Numbered from the stretch's first letter, positions 1 through 6,958 are shown. The stretch: 9,979 nt of DNA from Holophagae bacterium (GCA_030609785.1 JAUWTC010000051.1:1-9979); one strand, 5' to 3'. Numbers and translations: made by a program. Notes: a model not told the origin generated them from the letters alone.

Positions 1-1
1 C

Positions 2-637
2 GCAACCATCGTTCTCTTCATCACCATCGACATTGTCAAGGTCCGGATGGGACACCGCAAGGAAGTTGGCGATCTCGTTGCCGTTAAGGCATTTTCGGAC
101 ATTCGGTTGCCGCAGGGCCTGTTCCTCGGCAAGCAGCATTCGTGGGCTCGGCTGACATCCCTTGGTGAGTTGACGGTTGGCATGGACGAACTCCTGACCC
201 AGGCAATTGGAAACATCGACCGAGTGGAATTGCCCGAGGTCGGAGGAAAAGTTTTCAAGGGACAGACCTTGGCGACCGTGTTTCATGGTGGCCGGCAACT
301 CAAGATTGCGTCGCCGATCGACGGTACGGTGGTTGTCGCCAACCAAGGTCTGGAACGGGATCCCGCCTCGATCGCAGAGGACCCGTACGGGAGTGGATGG
401 CTCGCAACCGTCTGGCCCACTGAGCACGGTGAGGCGCTCAAGAGTATGCGCGTTGGTGGGAGGGCAGTGAATTGGATGCGCCAGGAGACACAGCGATTCT
501 GTGACTTCTTGGCGGTTGAGTCTGCGCCGAATGCTGTCGGAGCGGCTCTTGCTGATGGCGCCCATCCGGTTGTCGGAGCGGCTCTGGCCCTCGACGACAA
601 GGGCTGGGACGAATTCCAGAAGGAATACATCAGCTGA
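2..637 (+). CDS. Membrane-anchored GcvH-like (lipoyl-domain fold) protein, 5' end outside window
   Basis: The reading frame is open from base 2, so the gene starts upstream. The visible N-terminus (ATIVLFITIDIVKVRMG...) looks like the end of a transmembrane helix followed by positive residues, which would place the rest in the cytoplasm. From about 30 residues after the Met at 47 the protein follows the glycine-cleavage H family: HSW, a VG..E.L...G.I..VELPEVG stretch, V.KG, SPIDG and EDPYGSGWL. In true GcvH a lysine eight residues before the SP(V/I).G proline carries lipoate. Here that position is a glycine (residue 82 counted from the Met at 47), and the nearest lysine is four residues from the proline. 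It is therefore probably not lipoylated there and not a working glycine-cleavage carrier. The C-terminal ~50 residues are not GcvH-like and contain a short duplicated VGAALA segment. The Met at 47 could be an internal start, but the upstream hydrophobic frame argues against it. The family is clear; the function is unknown. Confidence 0.8.
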   Translation, partial: ATIVLFITIDIVKVRMGHRKEVGDLVAVKAFSDIRLPQGLFLGKQHSWARLTSLGELTVGMDELLTQAIGNIDRVELPEVGGKVFKGQTLATVFHGGRQLKIASPIDGTVVVANQGLERDPASIAEDPYGSGWLATVWPTEHGEALKSMRVGGRAVNWMRQETQRFCDFLAVESAPNAVGAALADGAHPVVGAALALDDKGWDEFQKEYIS

Positions 638-640
638 GTA

Positions 641-693
641 CTCAACAACTGGTGGGGGCTAAAGGGGGCAAAAGCCCCCTTTTTCTTGTTGAG
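641..693 (+). terminator. Intrinsic terminator after the GcvH-like gene
   Basis: Just after the stop at 635-637, AAAGGGGGC (661-669) pairs with GCCCCCTTT (674-682) around an AAAA loop and runs into a T-rich stretch (680-684). An outer 8-bp arm CTCAACAA (641-648) also pairs with TTGTTGAG (686-693). The form is a classic rho-independent terminator for the + strand gene. Confidence 0.85.
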
Positions 694-747
694 GAAGCTG
701 GGAGGCCAGGAGTCTGGAAAGCTGGAAAGCAAGGCAAGAAGACAATT

Positions 748-1030
748 CTCTCGCAAAGATCGCCAAGCACGCAAAGATGAGAGAAATAATAATCCCTTGT
801 GTTTCCTTTGCGTTCTTTGCGAGAGGAAATGTGTTCGCGTGCCGCCCGAGGTCACGATGCAGGTCGATGGCCGCACTGCATCCTTCGGGTGCGGAACCTA
901 ACGGTTCCTCCGGCCTTCGGCCGGCGTGCCGGTTCCTACCTGCGCTCCCACTCTGATTCCCAACTATCCCCTTTTGTGTTTCCTTAGTGATCTTCGTGCC
1001 TTCGTGGTTCAACTGCGTTCTCGTACCGCC
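748..1030 (+). repeat. Composite intergenic repeat, copy 1
   Basis: This non-coding stretch has three parts. The first is an A-rich inverted repeat in which CTCTCGCAAAGA (748-759) plus ACGCAAAG (769-776) pairs with CTTTGCGTTCTTTGCGAGAG (806-825), with a 9-base bulge. The second is a linker, GTGCCGCC...GTCACGATGC (839-860), followed by GC-rich hairpins such as CCGGCC-TTC-GGCCGG (910-924). The third is a unit around 971-1030 reading TCTTCGTGCCTTCGTGG then TTCAACTGCG...CCGCC. The same parts occur in the same order on the - strand at 9066-8851. The 40 bases 991-1030 match the reverse complement of 8851-8890 at 36 positions. The open frames here are translations of the repeat and not genes. This is the main content of the gene-free stretch 638-1089. 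Confidence 0.8.
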
Positions 1031-1037
1031 TAATAAA

Positions 1038-1065
1038 CCGATGCGGGCCTTCCGGCCCGCATCGG
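1038..1065 (-). terminator. Intrinsic terminator of the six-gene operon
   Basis: CCGATGCGGGCC (1038-1049) and GGCCCGCATCGG (1054-1065) form a perfect 12-bp stem with a 4-base loop. Read on the - strand it lies 24 bp after the cytochrome stop codon and is followed directly by TTTATTA. The + strand side has no T-run, so it should act on the leftward transcript. Confidence 0.75.
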
Positions 1066-1089
1066 TCACCTCGGCCGAGAAGCCGGCAG

Positions 1090-1491
1090 CTACTTGGCCA
1101 ACTCAGGTCCCTCAGGAAGGGCGGCACGGCTGTGACAGTCCTCACAGCCGGTTGGAGCGTCGGCCTCCTGGTGGCAGTTGATGCAGTTGAGGTGGTAGGC
1201 CACGTTGATTGGGGGCACTTCGGGCGAGGTGGCGTCGAAAGCCTCCTGGTGGCAGGTTGAGCACTCGACCGCCTCGCCGTCGCTGTGGTGATGGCAACTC
1301 TCACAGTCTCCGGTGATTTCGGCATGCATGGAGTGGGGGAAGTCAACCGGCGAGAACCAGTGACCGATGCTCCCGATCGTTACCATATCCGGGACGGGGT
1401 CTGTCATTTCTGTGGCCTCGTCGGCATACAGGACGGCCCCGGCGGCGCCGGCGATCATCACAATCAGGACGAGATGGCGAACATTTTTCAT
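1090..1491 (-). CDS. Secreted tetrahaem cytochrome c (c3/c7-like)
   Basis: This 133-residue protein has a signal peptide (K2/R5, hydrophobic 7-20, likely cleavage after LYA at about residue 23), so it should be periplasmic. Four c-type haem sites are visible: CESCH 63-67, CSTCH 77-81, CINCH 103-107 and CEDCH 116-120. Extra histidines at 53, 56, 68, 69 and 100 could serve as distal axial ligands. The FPHSMH...CxxCHHH arrangement recalls class III cytochromes c3, which are low-potential bis-His electron carriers, but the fold call is inference. The start is the ATG at 1491, because AGGAGG (1501-1496) lies 4 bases upstream; the longer frame from 1533 has no such support. It is the last gene of the operon, 10 bp after the archaemetzincin stop. 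It could take electrons from the NrfD-type subunit or be the donor or ligand read by the haem kinase. Confidence 0.9.
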   Translation of the reverse strand: MKNVRHLVLIVMIAGAAGAVLYADEATEMTDPVPDMVTIGSIGHWFSPVDFPHSMHAEITGDCESCHHHSDGEAVECSTCHQEAFDATSPEVPPINVAYHLNCINCHQEADAPTGCEDCHSRAALPEGPELAK

Positions 1492-1501
1492 ATTTCCTCC
1501 T

Positions 1502-2071
1502 CTACGGGTTTTCGGTAAATAGTCCAAGTTCATTCCTCGGCACGCCGATTCGGTCGGCGCAGGGGTTGCAAAAGGAGCTGTCCTTGAGATCCACGTGTTC
1601 GGGCAGGCGGGAGGCGCCCATCGCGCACCAGGGCACTTTGCAGTGGACCAGGGCCAGAGTGTGTCCCAACTCGTGAAGGACTTCTTTGAGGAGCCGCTGC
1701 TTCAGGCGTATTTGGTCGGGGAAATCCCCCTCGAATTCCGGGCGGAGGCGATACTGTGATGCCACGCCGACCGGCCCACCCAGTTGTGCGGCGCCGAAGA
1801 CATGAGTGAATACCGGCAGGAAGAGATCCAACTCGGTGATTCCGATTCTGTGCACGTTCTCCTCGGGTGGGGGCTGGAGGAGACGCTCGAGAATCGAGTG
1901 TGCTCCATATTGCCGGCGTCGGGGATCGAAAAAGGGCTTTGGGTCGACATGAAAGGTCGCGATCCAAACCGGGCAGGCGAGTATGCCCGCGAGATCTTCG
2001 CGCAGATGTGCCAAAGTGGATGGGACTACCGAACCGATGGCCACCAACTCGACCTGCCAGGACTGAGACAC
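1502..2071 (-). CDS. Archaemetzincin (family M54 zinc metalloprotease)
   Basis: This 189-residue protein carries the family signature: HELGH 133-137 (zinc ligands H133 and H137, catalytic E134), third ligand H143 followed by C144, then C149-A-M151 (Met-turn) and C168-N-P-C171. The cysteines match the second, structural zinc site of archaemetzincins. Two deviations are visible. The usual glycine of HExxHxxGxxH is alanine (A140), and 16 rather than about 17 residues separate Met151 from the CxxC. There is no signal peptide or membrane segment, so it is cytoplasmic. Translation starts at GTG (2071-2069), with AGGAG seven bases upstream inside the stop of the preceding regulator gene. Substrates of bacterial members are not known to me. 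Its place between a sigma-54 regulator and a cytochrome gene, with 10-bp gaps on both sides, suggests a role tied to the redox module, such as regulator turnover, but this is inference. Confidence 0.9.
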   Translation of the reverse strand: MSQSWQVELVAIGSVVPSTLAHLREDLAGILACPVWIATFHVDPKPFFDPRRRQYGAHSILERLLQPPPEENVHRIGITELDLFLPVFTHVFGAAQLGGPVGVASQYRLRPEFEGDFPDQIRLKQRLLKEVLHELGHTLALVHCKVPWCAMGASRLPEHVDLKDSSFCNPCADRIGVPRNELGLFTENP

Positions 2072-2078
2072 AACTCAT

Positions 2079-2083
2079 CTCCT
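2079..2083 (-). promoter_or_regulatory. Shine-Dalgarno AGGAG overlapping a stop codon, decides the GTG start
   Basis: On the - strand the sequence GGATAGGAGATGAGTTGTG contains the regulator stop TAG (2084-2082), the overlapping AGGAG and, after a 7-base spacer, the GTG start of the archaemetzincin. The ATG at 2078 is out of the family frame. The arrangement indicates translational coupling between the two genes. Confidence 0.7.
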
Positions 2084-3440
2084 ATCCGGTCGGTCTTTCA
2101 ATTCCGTATTTGCGCATTTTGTTGTACAGCGTGACCCGGTCGATCTCCAGCGCTTTTGCCGTGTGAGTGACGTTGAACTCATTCAACTTGAGGACTCTCA
2201 ATATGTGTTTCTTTTCGATGGCCTGCATCGAAAGATCGTCGGGATCTCCACCATCTTGGGAGGTGCTGCGGCTGAGTATCGGCAGGTGCTGCGGTTCGAT
2301 TTCCTTCCCACGGCACACGACCAGGGCCCTCTCGATGGCGTTCGCGAGTTCGCGCACGTTGCCGGGCCACTGATACTTGAGCACCATCATGCGGGCACTC
2401 GGTGAAAGGCCCGTCACACGGCGACCCATTGCCGAGGAGAATTTCTCAAGAAAGTGCTCGGCGATGGGCAGAATGTCCTCCGGTCGATCGCGCAGGGGCG
2501 GGATATCGATTTCGAAGACGTTGATTCGGTAGTAGAGGTCCTCCCGAAAGGTCCCTTGCCGGACCGCCTCCTCGAGGTCCCGGTTGGTGGCGCAGATGAC
2601 TCGGAAATCAATCTTGATCTCCTGGGTTCCGCCGACCCGAGTAATCTTGTGATCCTCGAGCGCCCTCAACAGCTCCACCTGGACCTTGGCGGGGATCTCA
2701 CCAATCTCGTCGAGGAAGAGCGTGCCCCCGTCGGCCAGTTCGAGTTTGCCTTTTCGTTGACCCGCGGCGCCGGTGAACGATCCCTTTTCGTGCCCGAAAA
2801 GTTCGCTTTCGAGAATGCCTTCGGGGAGGGCGCCGCAGTTGACGGCGACGAGGGGTCCGAAGGCTCGGGGACTTTGCATGTGGATGAGGCGGGCCACGAG
2901 TTCCTTTCCGGTGCCCGACTCCCCTCGTACGAGAACCGTGGCATCGGTGGCGGCCACGGACTCGACGAGTTCCATGACTCGTTGCATTTCGCGGCTTGCA
3001 CCAATGATCAACTTCGGTGCGGCGCTCGCGATCTGTTGCTTGAGGGCGACATTCTCCTCAGCAAGGCGGATCTTCTCGCAGGCCTTTTCCACAACCCTCG
3101 ACAGTTCTTCGGGGTCGAAGGGTTTGACCAGGTAGTCGTAGGCCCCGTCCTTGAGGGCCTGAACCGCAGTCGAAACCGAGGCGTAGGCCGTGATGACGAG
3201 CACTGCAACATCCGGATCGGTTTCATGGATGTGCCGCTGCAATTCGATGCCGTCCATTCCAGGCATCTTGATGTCTGTGATGACGACGTCGAAGTGTTGG
3301 CGTCCGAGAACAGCGAGAGCTTCCTTGCCGCTCGAGGCGGTCGCCACCTCATATCCGTCCTCGGTGAACCAGTGGCCGAGAGATTCGCGAACGTGAAGCT
3401 CGTCATCGACGATCAGCAGACATGGCATTCGTTGCTTCAT
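2082..3440 (-). CDS. NtrC-family sigma-54-dependent response regulator
   Basis: This 452-residue protein has the full three-domain layout. The receiver domain (about 6-120) has acidic residues D12/D13, phospho-acceptor D56, T84 and K106. The AAA+ domain (about 145-385) has Walker A GESGTGKE 173-180, the sigma-54 contact loop GSFTGA 220-225, Walker B TLFLDE 240-245 and WPGNVREL 358-365. A Fis-type helix-turn-helix lies near the C-terminus (about 407-446). GSFTGA instead of GAFTGA is a common functional variant. The protein should be phosphorylated by the kinase encoded just upstream, then bind enhancer DNA and open sigma-54 promoters. The ATG at 3440 overlaps the kinase stop (ATGA); Met5 at 3428 is an alternative start. 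The sigma-54 promoter in front of this same operon suggests autoregulation. Confidence 0.96.
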   Translation of the reverse strand: MKQRMPCLLIVDDELHVRESLGHWFTEDGYEVATASSGKEALAVLGRQHFDVVITDIKMPGMDGIELQRHIHETDPDVAVLVITAYASVSTAVQALKDGAYDYLVKPFDPEELSRVVEKACEKIRLAEENVALKQQIASAAPKLIIGASREMQRVMELVESVAATDATVLVRGESGTGKELVARLIHMQSPRAFGPLVAVNCGALPEGILESELFGHEKGSFTGAAGQRKGKLELADGGTLFLDEIGEIPAKVQVELLRALEDHKITRVGGTQEIKIDFRVICATNRDLEEAVRQGTFREDLYYRINVFEIDIPPLRDRPEDILPIAEHFLEKFSSAMGRRVTGLSPSARMMVLKYQWPGNVRELANAIERALVVCRGKEIEPQHLPILSRSTSQDGGDPDDLSMQAIEKKHILRVLKLNEFNVTHTAKALEIDRVTLYNKMRKYGIERPTG

Positions 3441-5035
3441 GGTCGTATATCCTCACCTTGCTGAGATGGTTCGTCGGGAAGGAAGAGCGTAAAATGGCAC
3501 CCTTCACCCGGGGCCGTCTTGAGGTCGATATGCCCCCCGTGCCGTTCGACGATGCCATAGACCACCGACAAGCCGAGCCCAACGCCATCGCCCTGGTCCT
3601 TTGTGGTGAAGAAGGGCTCGAAGGCGTGACGAGCGACATCGGCCGACATTCCGGGCCCCGTGTCGGAGATCGTGATTTCTACACCCCGGTCGACAGCTCG
3701 GGTGATCAGCGTGATGTTTTCGCCCTGGTCCAAGACCTGAGTGGCGTTGATCAGGAGAGCCATCAATGCCTGCTGAATCTGAGCCTGATCCGCGATGATC
3801 GAGGGGAGATCGGGTTGGAGATCGGTCTTGGCTTCGACTCCGTTTATCTCGAGTTGGTGGTTGATCAGGAAGAGGGCTTTCTCGACGATCTGGTTGACAT
3901 CTGCAGGGCTGAACTCACCTCCCCTGCGGCGGGCGAAGGCCAGCAACTGGGAGACAATCTCGCCACACCGACTCGCTTCCGAGGCGATGGACTCCAGGTA
4001 CTCGAGGTTTTCCGTGCATTCGTCCGTCAGGTCTCCTTGCCTTTTCAGACGGCGGATGATGATCTTTGCGTAGGTGACCACACTTGCCAGGGGATTGTTG
4101 ATTTCGTGGGCGACGACAGCGGCCAGCTTGCCGAGAGAGGCCATGCGGTCCACCTGGATGATCTGGTCCTGGGCTCGGTCCAGTTCATTGGTCTTTTCCT
4201 CGACCCGGGTCTCGAGCGTTTGGCCCCACTCGATCAGTTCTCTACGGGCGGTTTCGAGGTCCATCGCCATGCTGTTGAAGGTTTTTGCCAGGATACCCAG
4301 TTCGTCCTGGGAGATCTCAGGAACTCTGGCCCCTAGGTCGCCCTCTGCAAGCTTTCTGGTCTCCTTGATCAGCTTTCGCACCGGGCGGTGGACCATTCGG
4401 CGGACCGACCACAGAGTCACGACGACGACCCCGAGGATTCCAAGCAGACTGGAGATAAGAAGTTCGTTGGCACTTTCTTGATGGGCCTCGTCGGCGGGGC
4501 CGAGGTCAAGGTTGATGTCAATTACCCCCAGCAGGCGATCCTCCGGCTGGTGGACGTGGCAACCGGAGTTGGAACAAGCGGTTTCGTTTCGGATGGTCTG
4601 GGTGACACCGAGAAAACGATGGCCGTTGCGGACGATGATGCGGGCCCTGTCTTGTGTCGGCAGAACCTCCGGAGGTTGGACCTTCTGGTGGCAGGCGATG
4701 CACTGTTCGGTACGCATTTCCAAGGTCGTACCGATTTCGGACCGATCTGTAGAGAAGGCGATCTGGCCGCGTTTCTTGATAAAGCGGATGCGTTCAATAT
4801 CACGTTGGCCGGCCAGTGTGTCCATAGTGGCTTGGATCGCTTCACGATCGTTTATGATCATCGCCTCACGTGTTGCCCCCACCAGCACGTCGGCGAGCTG
4901 GGTCGCGTTGAGGAGGCTGATCTGGGTGGCGCTTTTCTCCTGGATTCTCAAGTTGTGCCATGCGCTGACGCCGAAGATCACCGCCAAGGTCACTGTCAGG
5001 AGCAGAGCAAGTTTTCCGGCAACACTTCTGAGCAT
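3437..5035 (-). CDS. Sensor histidine kinase with a c-haem-binding periplasmic domain
   Basis: This 532-residue inner-membrane protein has TM1 at about 8-26 and a periplasmic sensor at about 27-190. TM2 at about 192-211 is followed by HAMP (about 212-262) and a coiled coil (to about 290). Next come HisKA with H310 in AHEINNP and a HATPase domain with N430 (LLINATQ), DTGPG 458-462 and GVGLGLS 484-490. The sensor loop contains CIACH (112-116) and a second, wider motif C154-SNSG-C159-H160 (CX4CH). Both are on the periplasmic side, where c-haem is attached, so it may be a dihaem sensor of redox state or a gaseous ligand. The flanking regions look like a Cache/PAS-type fold, but this is less certain. 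The ATG at 5035 has GAGGTGA 3 bases upstream and lies 8 bp after the NrfD-like stop. Its likely partner is the response regulator that overlaps it by 4 bp. Confidence 0.95.
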   Translation of the reverse strand: MLRSVAGKLALLLTVTLAVIFGVSAWHNLRIQEKSATQISLLNATQLADVLVGATREAMIINDREAIQATMDTLAGQRDIERIRFIKKRGQIAFSTDRSEIGTTLEMRTEQCIACHQKVQPPEVLPTQDRARIIVRNGHRFLGVTQTIRNETACSNSGCHVHQPEDRLLGVIDINLDLGPADEAHQESANELLISSLLGILGVVVVTLWSVRRMVHRPVRKLIKETRKLAEGDLGARVPEISQDELGILAKTFNSMAMDLETARRELIEWGQTLETRVEEKTNELDRAQDQIIQVDRMASLGKLAAVVAHEINNPLASVVTYAKIIIRRLKRQGDLTDECTENLEYLESIASEASRCGEIVSQLLAFARRRGGEFSPADVNQIVEKALFLINHQLEINGVEAKTDLQPDLPSIIADQAQIQQALMALLINATQVLDQGENITLITRAVDRGVEITISDTGPGMSADVARHAFEPFFTTKDQGDGVGLGLSVVYGIVERHGGHIDLKTAPGEGCHFTLFLPDEPSQQGEDIRP

Positions 5036-5043
5036 CGTTCACC

Positions 5044-6210
5044 TCATCGGGTCATCTCCGCAATGGGATCGGCGGGACGCGGATCTTCAACTGGGCCTTC
5101 TTCAAACACCGGCAGGTTGCGGACGCAATAACTGAAGAGAATCATGCCGATGGCAACCATACCGATGGACAGAACGAACTCCATCCAGGACGGGATGTAA
5201 TCCGCTCCGGTGCCGAGTTGGAAGGCAGTTACTGCGACGTTCATGCGGTTGAAGATCATTCCAAGGACGACCAGGGCCTGGGTTCCCATCAGTGCCAGGG
5301 GGTTTTCTCGAATGTCTCGCCGGAAGAGCAGGAACATGGGGACGAGGCCGCCGATGACGAATTCCCCGAGGAAGAACCATGACGCGGCATCGAAGGCGAA
5401 TATGTTGCCGAATTCCCCGCGTACGATGATGTCCTCGATCCGGATCGTCAGGTAGAACAGGAGCATGACCGCGGTGGCCTTGCCGACGTCACGCAGAATC
5501 TCCGGATGGAGGCGTTTGCCGAAGGCTCGGAGCGATAGATACGATTCGACCGAAACCATCGCGAGACCCAGAGGGATGGCCGAGACGAAGAACAAGATGG
5601 GCAGAGCCTGGGTGGACCAGAGGGCGTGGAGTTTTTGGGGAGCAATGACATACAGCGTGCCGAGGGAACTTTGGTGCATTGTCGACAGCAGTACGCCCGC
5701 GAGCACTAACACCGGGGTCAGATAACGGTGCCAGAGACGAAGTGGTCTGTGGATTCCGAATCGCTCCAACACGAAAGGCAGGAACTCCAGGAACAGCACG
5801 GTCGTGTAGAGCATCACGCACCAGCCCACCTCGAACATCACCGAGTGAGGGTTCCAGAAAATCATCGGATGCCAGATGTTCCACGGTCGACCCAGGTCGA
5901 CGAGCAATGCGCCGATGACGATCAGGTAGCCCAAGAACGCCGTCAAGATCGTTGGGCGGACGAGAACCTTGTATTTTTCGAGATGAAAGACGAAGACGAT
6001 TGCGGTGATGGTGAATCCGCCGGCGGCCAAGGCTACGCCGCACAGGAGGTCGAAACCGATCCACAGGCCCCACGGCATGCCGTCGTGAAGATTCGAAATG
6101 GAGCCGAGACCGAATGAGAAACGTCGAACGACGATTCCGGCCACGAGAACGGCAAGCAATACGGTGACGCAACGCCAAAAGGTGATACGGGGTATTGTGA
6201 ACTTAGTCAT
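5044..6210 (-). CDS. NrfD/HybB-family integral membrane subunit (quinone-interacting)
   Basis: This protein of 388 residues has about ten predicted hydrophobic helices (roughly 12-28, 50-76, 88-107, 127-146, 165-185, 200-222, 245-262, 275-297, 307-326, 342-363). The segments MPWGLWIGFDLLCGVALAAGG (45-65) and MHQSSLGTL (178-186) are typical of HybB and DsrP-type NrfD proteins. These subunits exchange electrons between menaquinone and a partner Fe-S protein and carry no cofactor of their own. The start overlaps the ferredoxin stop by 8 bp (ATGACTAA), so the two are translationally coupled and very probably form one complex. A hydrogenase large subunit or molybdoenzyme is not in the window, so the redox partner is unknown. 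The tail after residue 365 is acidic and Pro-rich, with no recognised domain. HybB is the closest resemblance, but I do not assign the symbol. Confidence 0.92.
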   Translation of the reverse strand: MTKFTIPRITFWRCVTVLLAVLVAGIVVRRFSFGLGSISNLHDGMPWGLWIGFDLLCGVALAAGGFTITAIVFVFHLEKYKVLVRPTILTAFLGYLIVIGALLVDLGRPWNIWHPMIFWNPHSVMFEVGWCVMLYTTVLFLEFLPFVLERFGIHRPLRLWHRYLTPVLVLAGVLLSTMHQSSLGTLYVIAPQKLHALWSTQALPILFFVSAIPLGLAMVSVESYLSLRAFGKRLHPEILRDVGKATAVMLLFYLTIRIEDIIVRGEFGNIFAFDAASWFFLGEFVIGGLVPMFLLFRRDIRENPLALMGTQALVVLGMIFNRMNVAVTAFQLGTGADYIPSWMEFVLSIGMVAIGMILFSYCVRNLPVFEEGPVEDPRPADPIAEMTR

Positions 6211-6958
6211 CGTCGTGCTCCCTCTTATAGCCCTCTATATCCGCGACGGCGTTCTTGCGGTCGGTCAGCCAGTACATGCCGCCGAGGAAGACGCCCCATA
6301 CCGGAATGACTTGGGGGAGCTTCTCGAGGATATTCCATGTGAGATAGGGGAGAGATTCTTGAGGCACGTTCGCAGGGAGACCTGAAGCGGCCGGGTCTCT
6401 TGAGAGGAGCATCAACACCGCGGTCCCACCGGCTTCGTACTCGCCGTAGATCCGACCGGTGTAGCGCTCGGGATCTTCGTCCAGCCGCCGATGAGCTTCT
6501 CGAAGAAGGTCTTCACGCAGACCGAAGGTCGTTGCACCGGTAGGGCAGATGGAGGCGCACGCGGTCGGCAGTCTCTCGCTGAGCCGATGGATACACATGT
6601 CGCATTTTTCGATTCGGGGATTCACGCTGTACCATTCGAACTTCGGAATCTCGAATGGGCAGGCCAACATGCAGTAACGACAACCCATGCACTTGCTTTC
6701 ATCCCAGATGACCGGTCCCAACTCGGTCTTGGTGAAGGCCGCCACGGGGCACACCGACACACAGGTCGGGTCCTCGCAGCTCATGCAGAAGTGGCGGCTG
6801 TAGACGTCGTCTCCCAGGTCTTGGACCCAGTTGTAAGAGTTGTCGTCGAGCCTGGTCACTTTGTGTGGTTCTTGATCGTGCTCGGCTTGGCACGCCTGCT
6901 CACAGGCGCCGCAACCGATGCACATCGTCTGGTCGAACAGCAATCCGTATATTGACAT
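6203..6958 (-). CDS. Four-[4Fe-4S] ferredoxin subunit (HybA/HmcB-like) with C-terminal membrane helix
   Basis: This 251-residue protein has sixteen cysteines in four groups: C13/16/19/23, C58/61/66/70, C90/93/96/100 and C119/122/134/138. This matches the DmsB/HybA/DsrO type of electron-transfer subunit. A hydrophobic segment at about 213-231 (VIPVWGVFLGGMYWL) is a probable C-terminal membrane anchor, as in HybA. Unlike HybA there is no twin-arginine signal: the protein begins MSIYGLLFD and reaches its first cluster at residue 13. It should therefore lie on the cytoplasmic side. The ATG at 6958 is preceded by GGAGGG (6969-6964); the longer frame from 6979 lacks such a site. It is the first gene of the operon, about 39 bases after the inferred sigma-54 transcription start. 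It probably passes electrons between a soluble cytoplasmic donor and the NrfD-type subunit. Confidence 0.93.
   Translation of the reverse strand: MSIYGLLFDQTMCIGCGACEQACQAEHDQEPHKVTRLDDNSYNWVQDLGDDVYSRHFCMSCEDPTCVSVCPVAAFTKTELGPVIWDESKCMGCRYCMLACPFEIPKFEWYSVNPRIEKCDMCIHRLSERLPTACASICPTGATTFGLREDLLREAHRRLDEDPERYTGRIYGEYEAGGTAVLMLLSRDPAASGLPANVPQESLPYLTWNILEKLPQVIPVWGVFLGGMYWLTDRKNAVADIEGYKREHDDD

Larger units (their letters stand above)
1090..6958 (-). other. Six-gene operon: ferredoxin, NrfD-like, haem kinase, NtrC regulator, archaemetzincin, cytochrome c
   Basis: Successive junctions are an 8-bp overlap (6210/6203), an 8-bp gap, a 4-bp overlap (3440/3437), a 10-bp gap and a 10-bp gap. The kinase, archaemetzincin and cytochrome ribosome-binding sites overlap or directly abut the previous stop codon. 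A sigma-54 promoter stands at the head and an intrinsic terminator at the end. A single transcript of about 6 kb is the natural reading. Confidence 0.85.

Noticed and set aside
283..1069. Open frames of 60-200 codons on both strands in the 3' gene and intergenic stretch
   Set aside because: They are translations of the composite repeat and terminator hairpins (typical VFVSS-WFNC..VP strings), partly antisense to the GcvH-like gene.
1530..2078. Frame starting at ATG 2078 overlapping the archaemetzincin
   Set aside because: It lacks any recognisable domain, while the GTG 2071 frame contains the full M54 signature with a well-spaced Shine-Dalgarno.
2454..4336. Long + strand open frames (336 and 304 codons) antisense to the regulator and kinase genes
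   Set aside because: The opposite strand encodes complete, motif-rich two-component proteins. The + strand translations show no family motif and are shadows of GC-biased codons.
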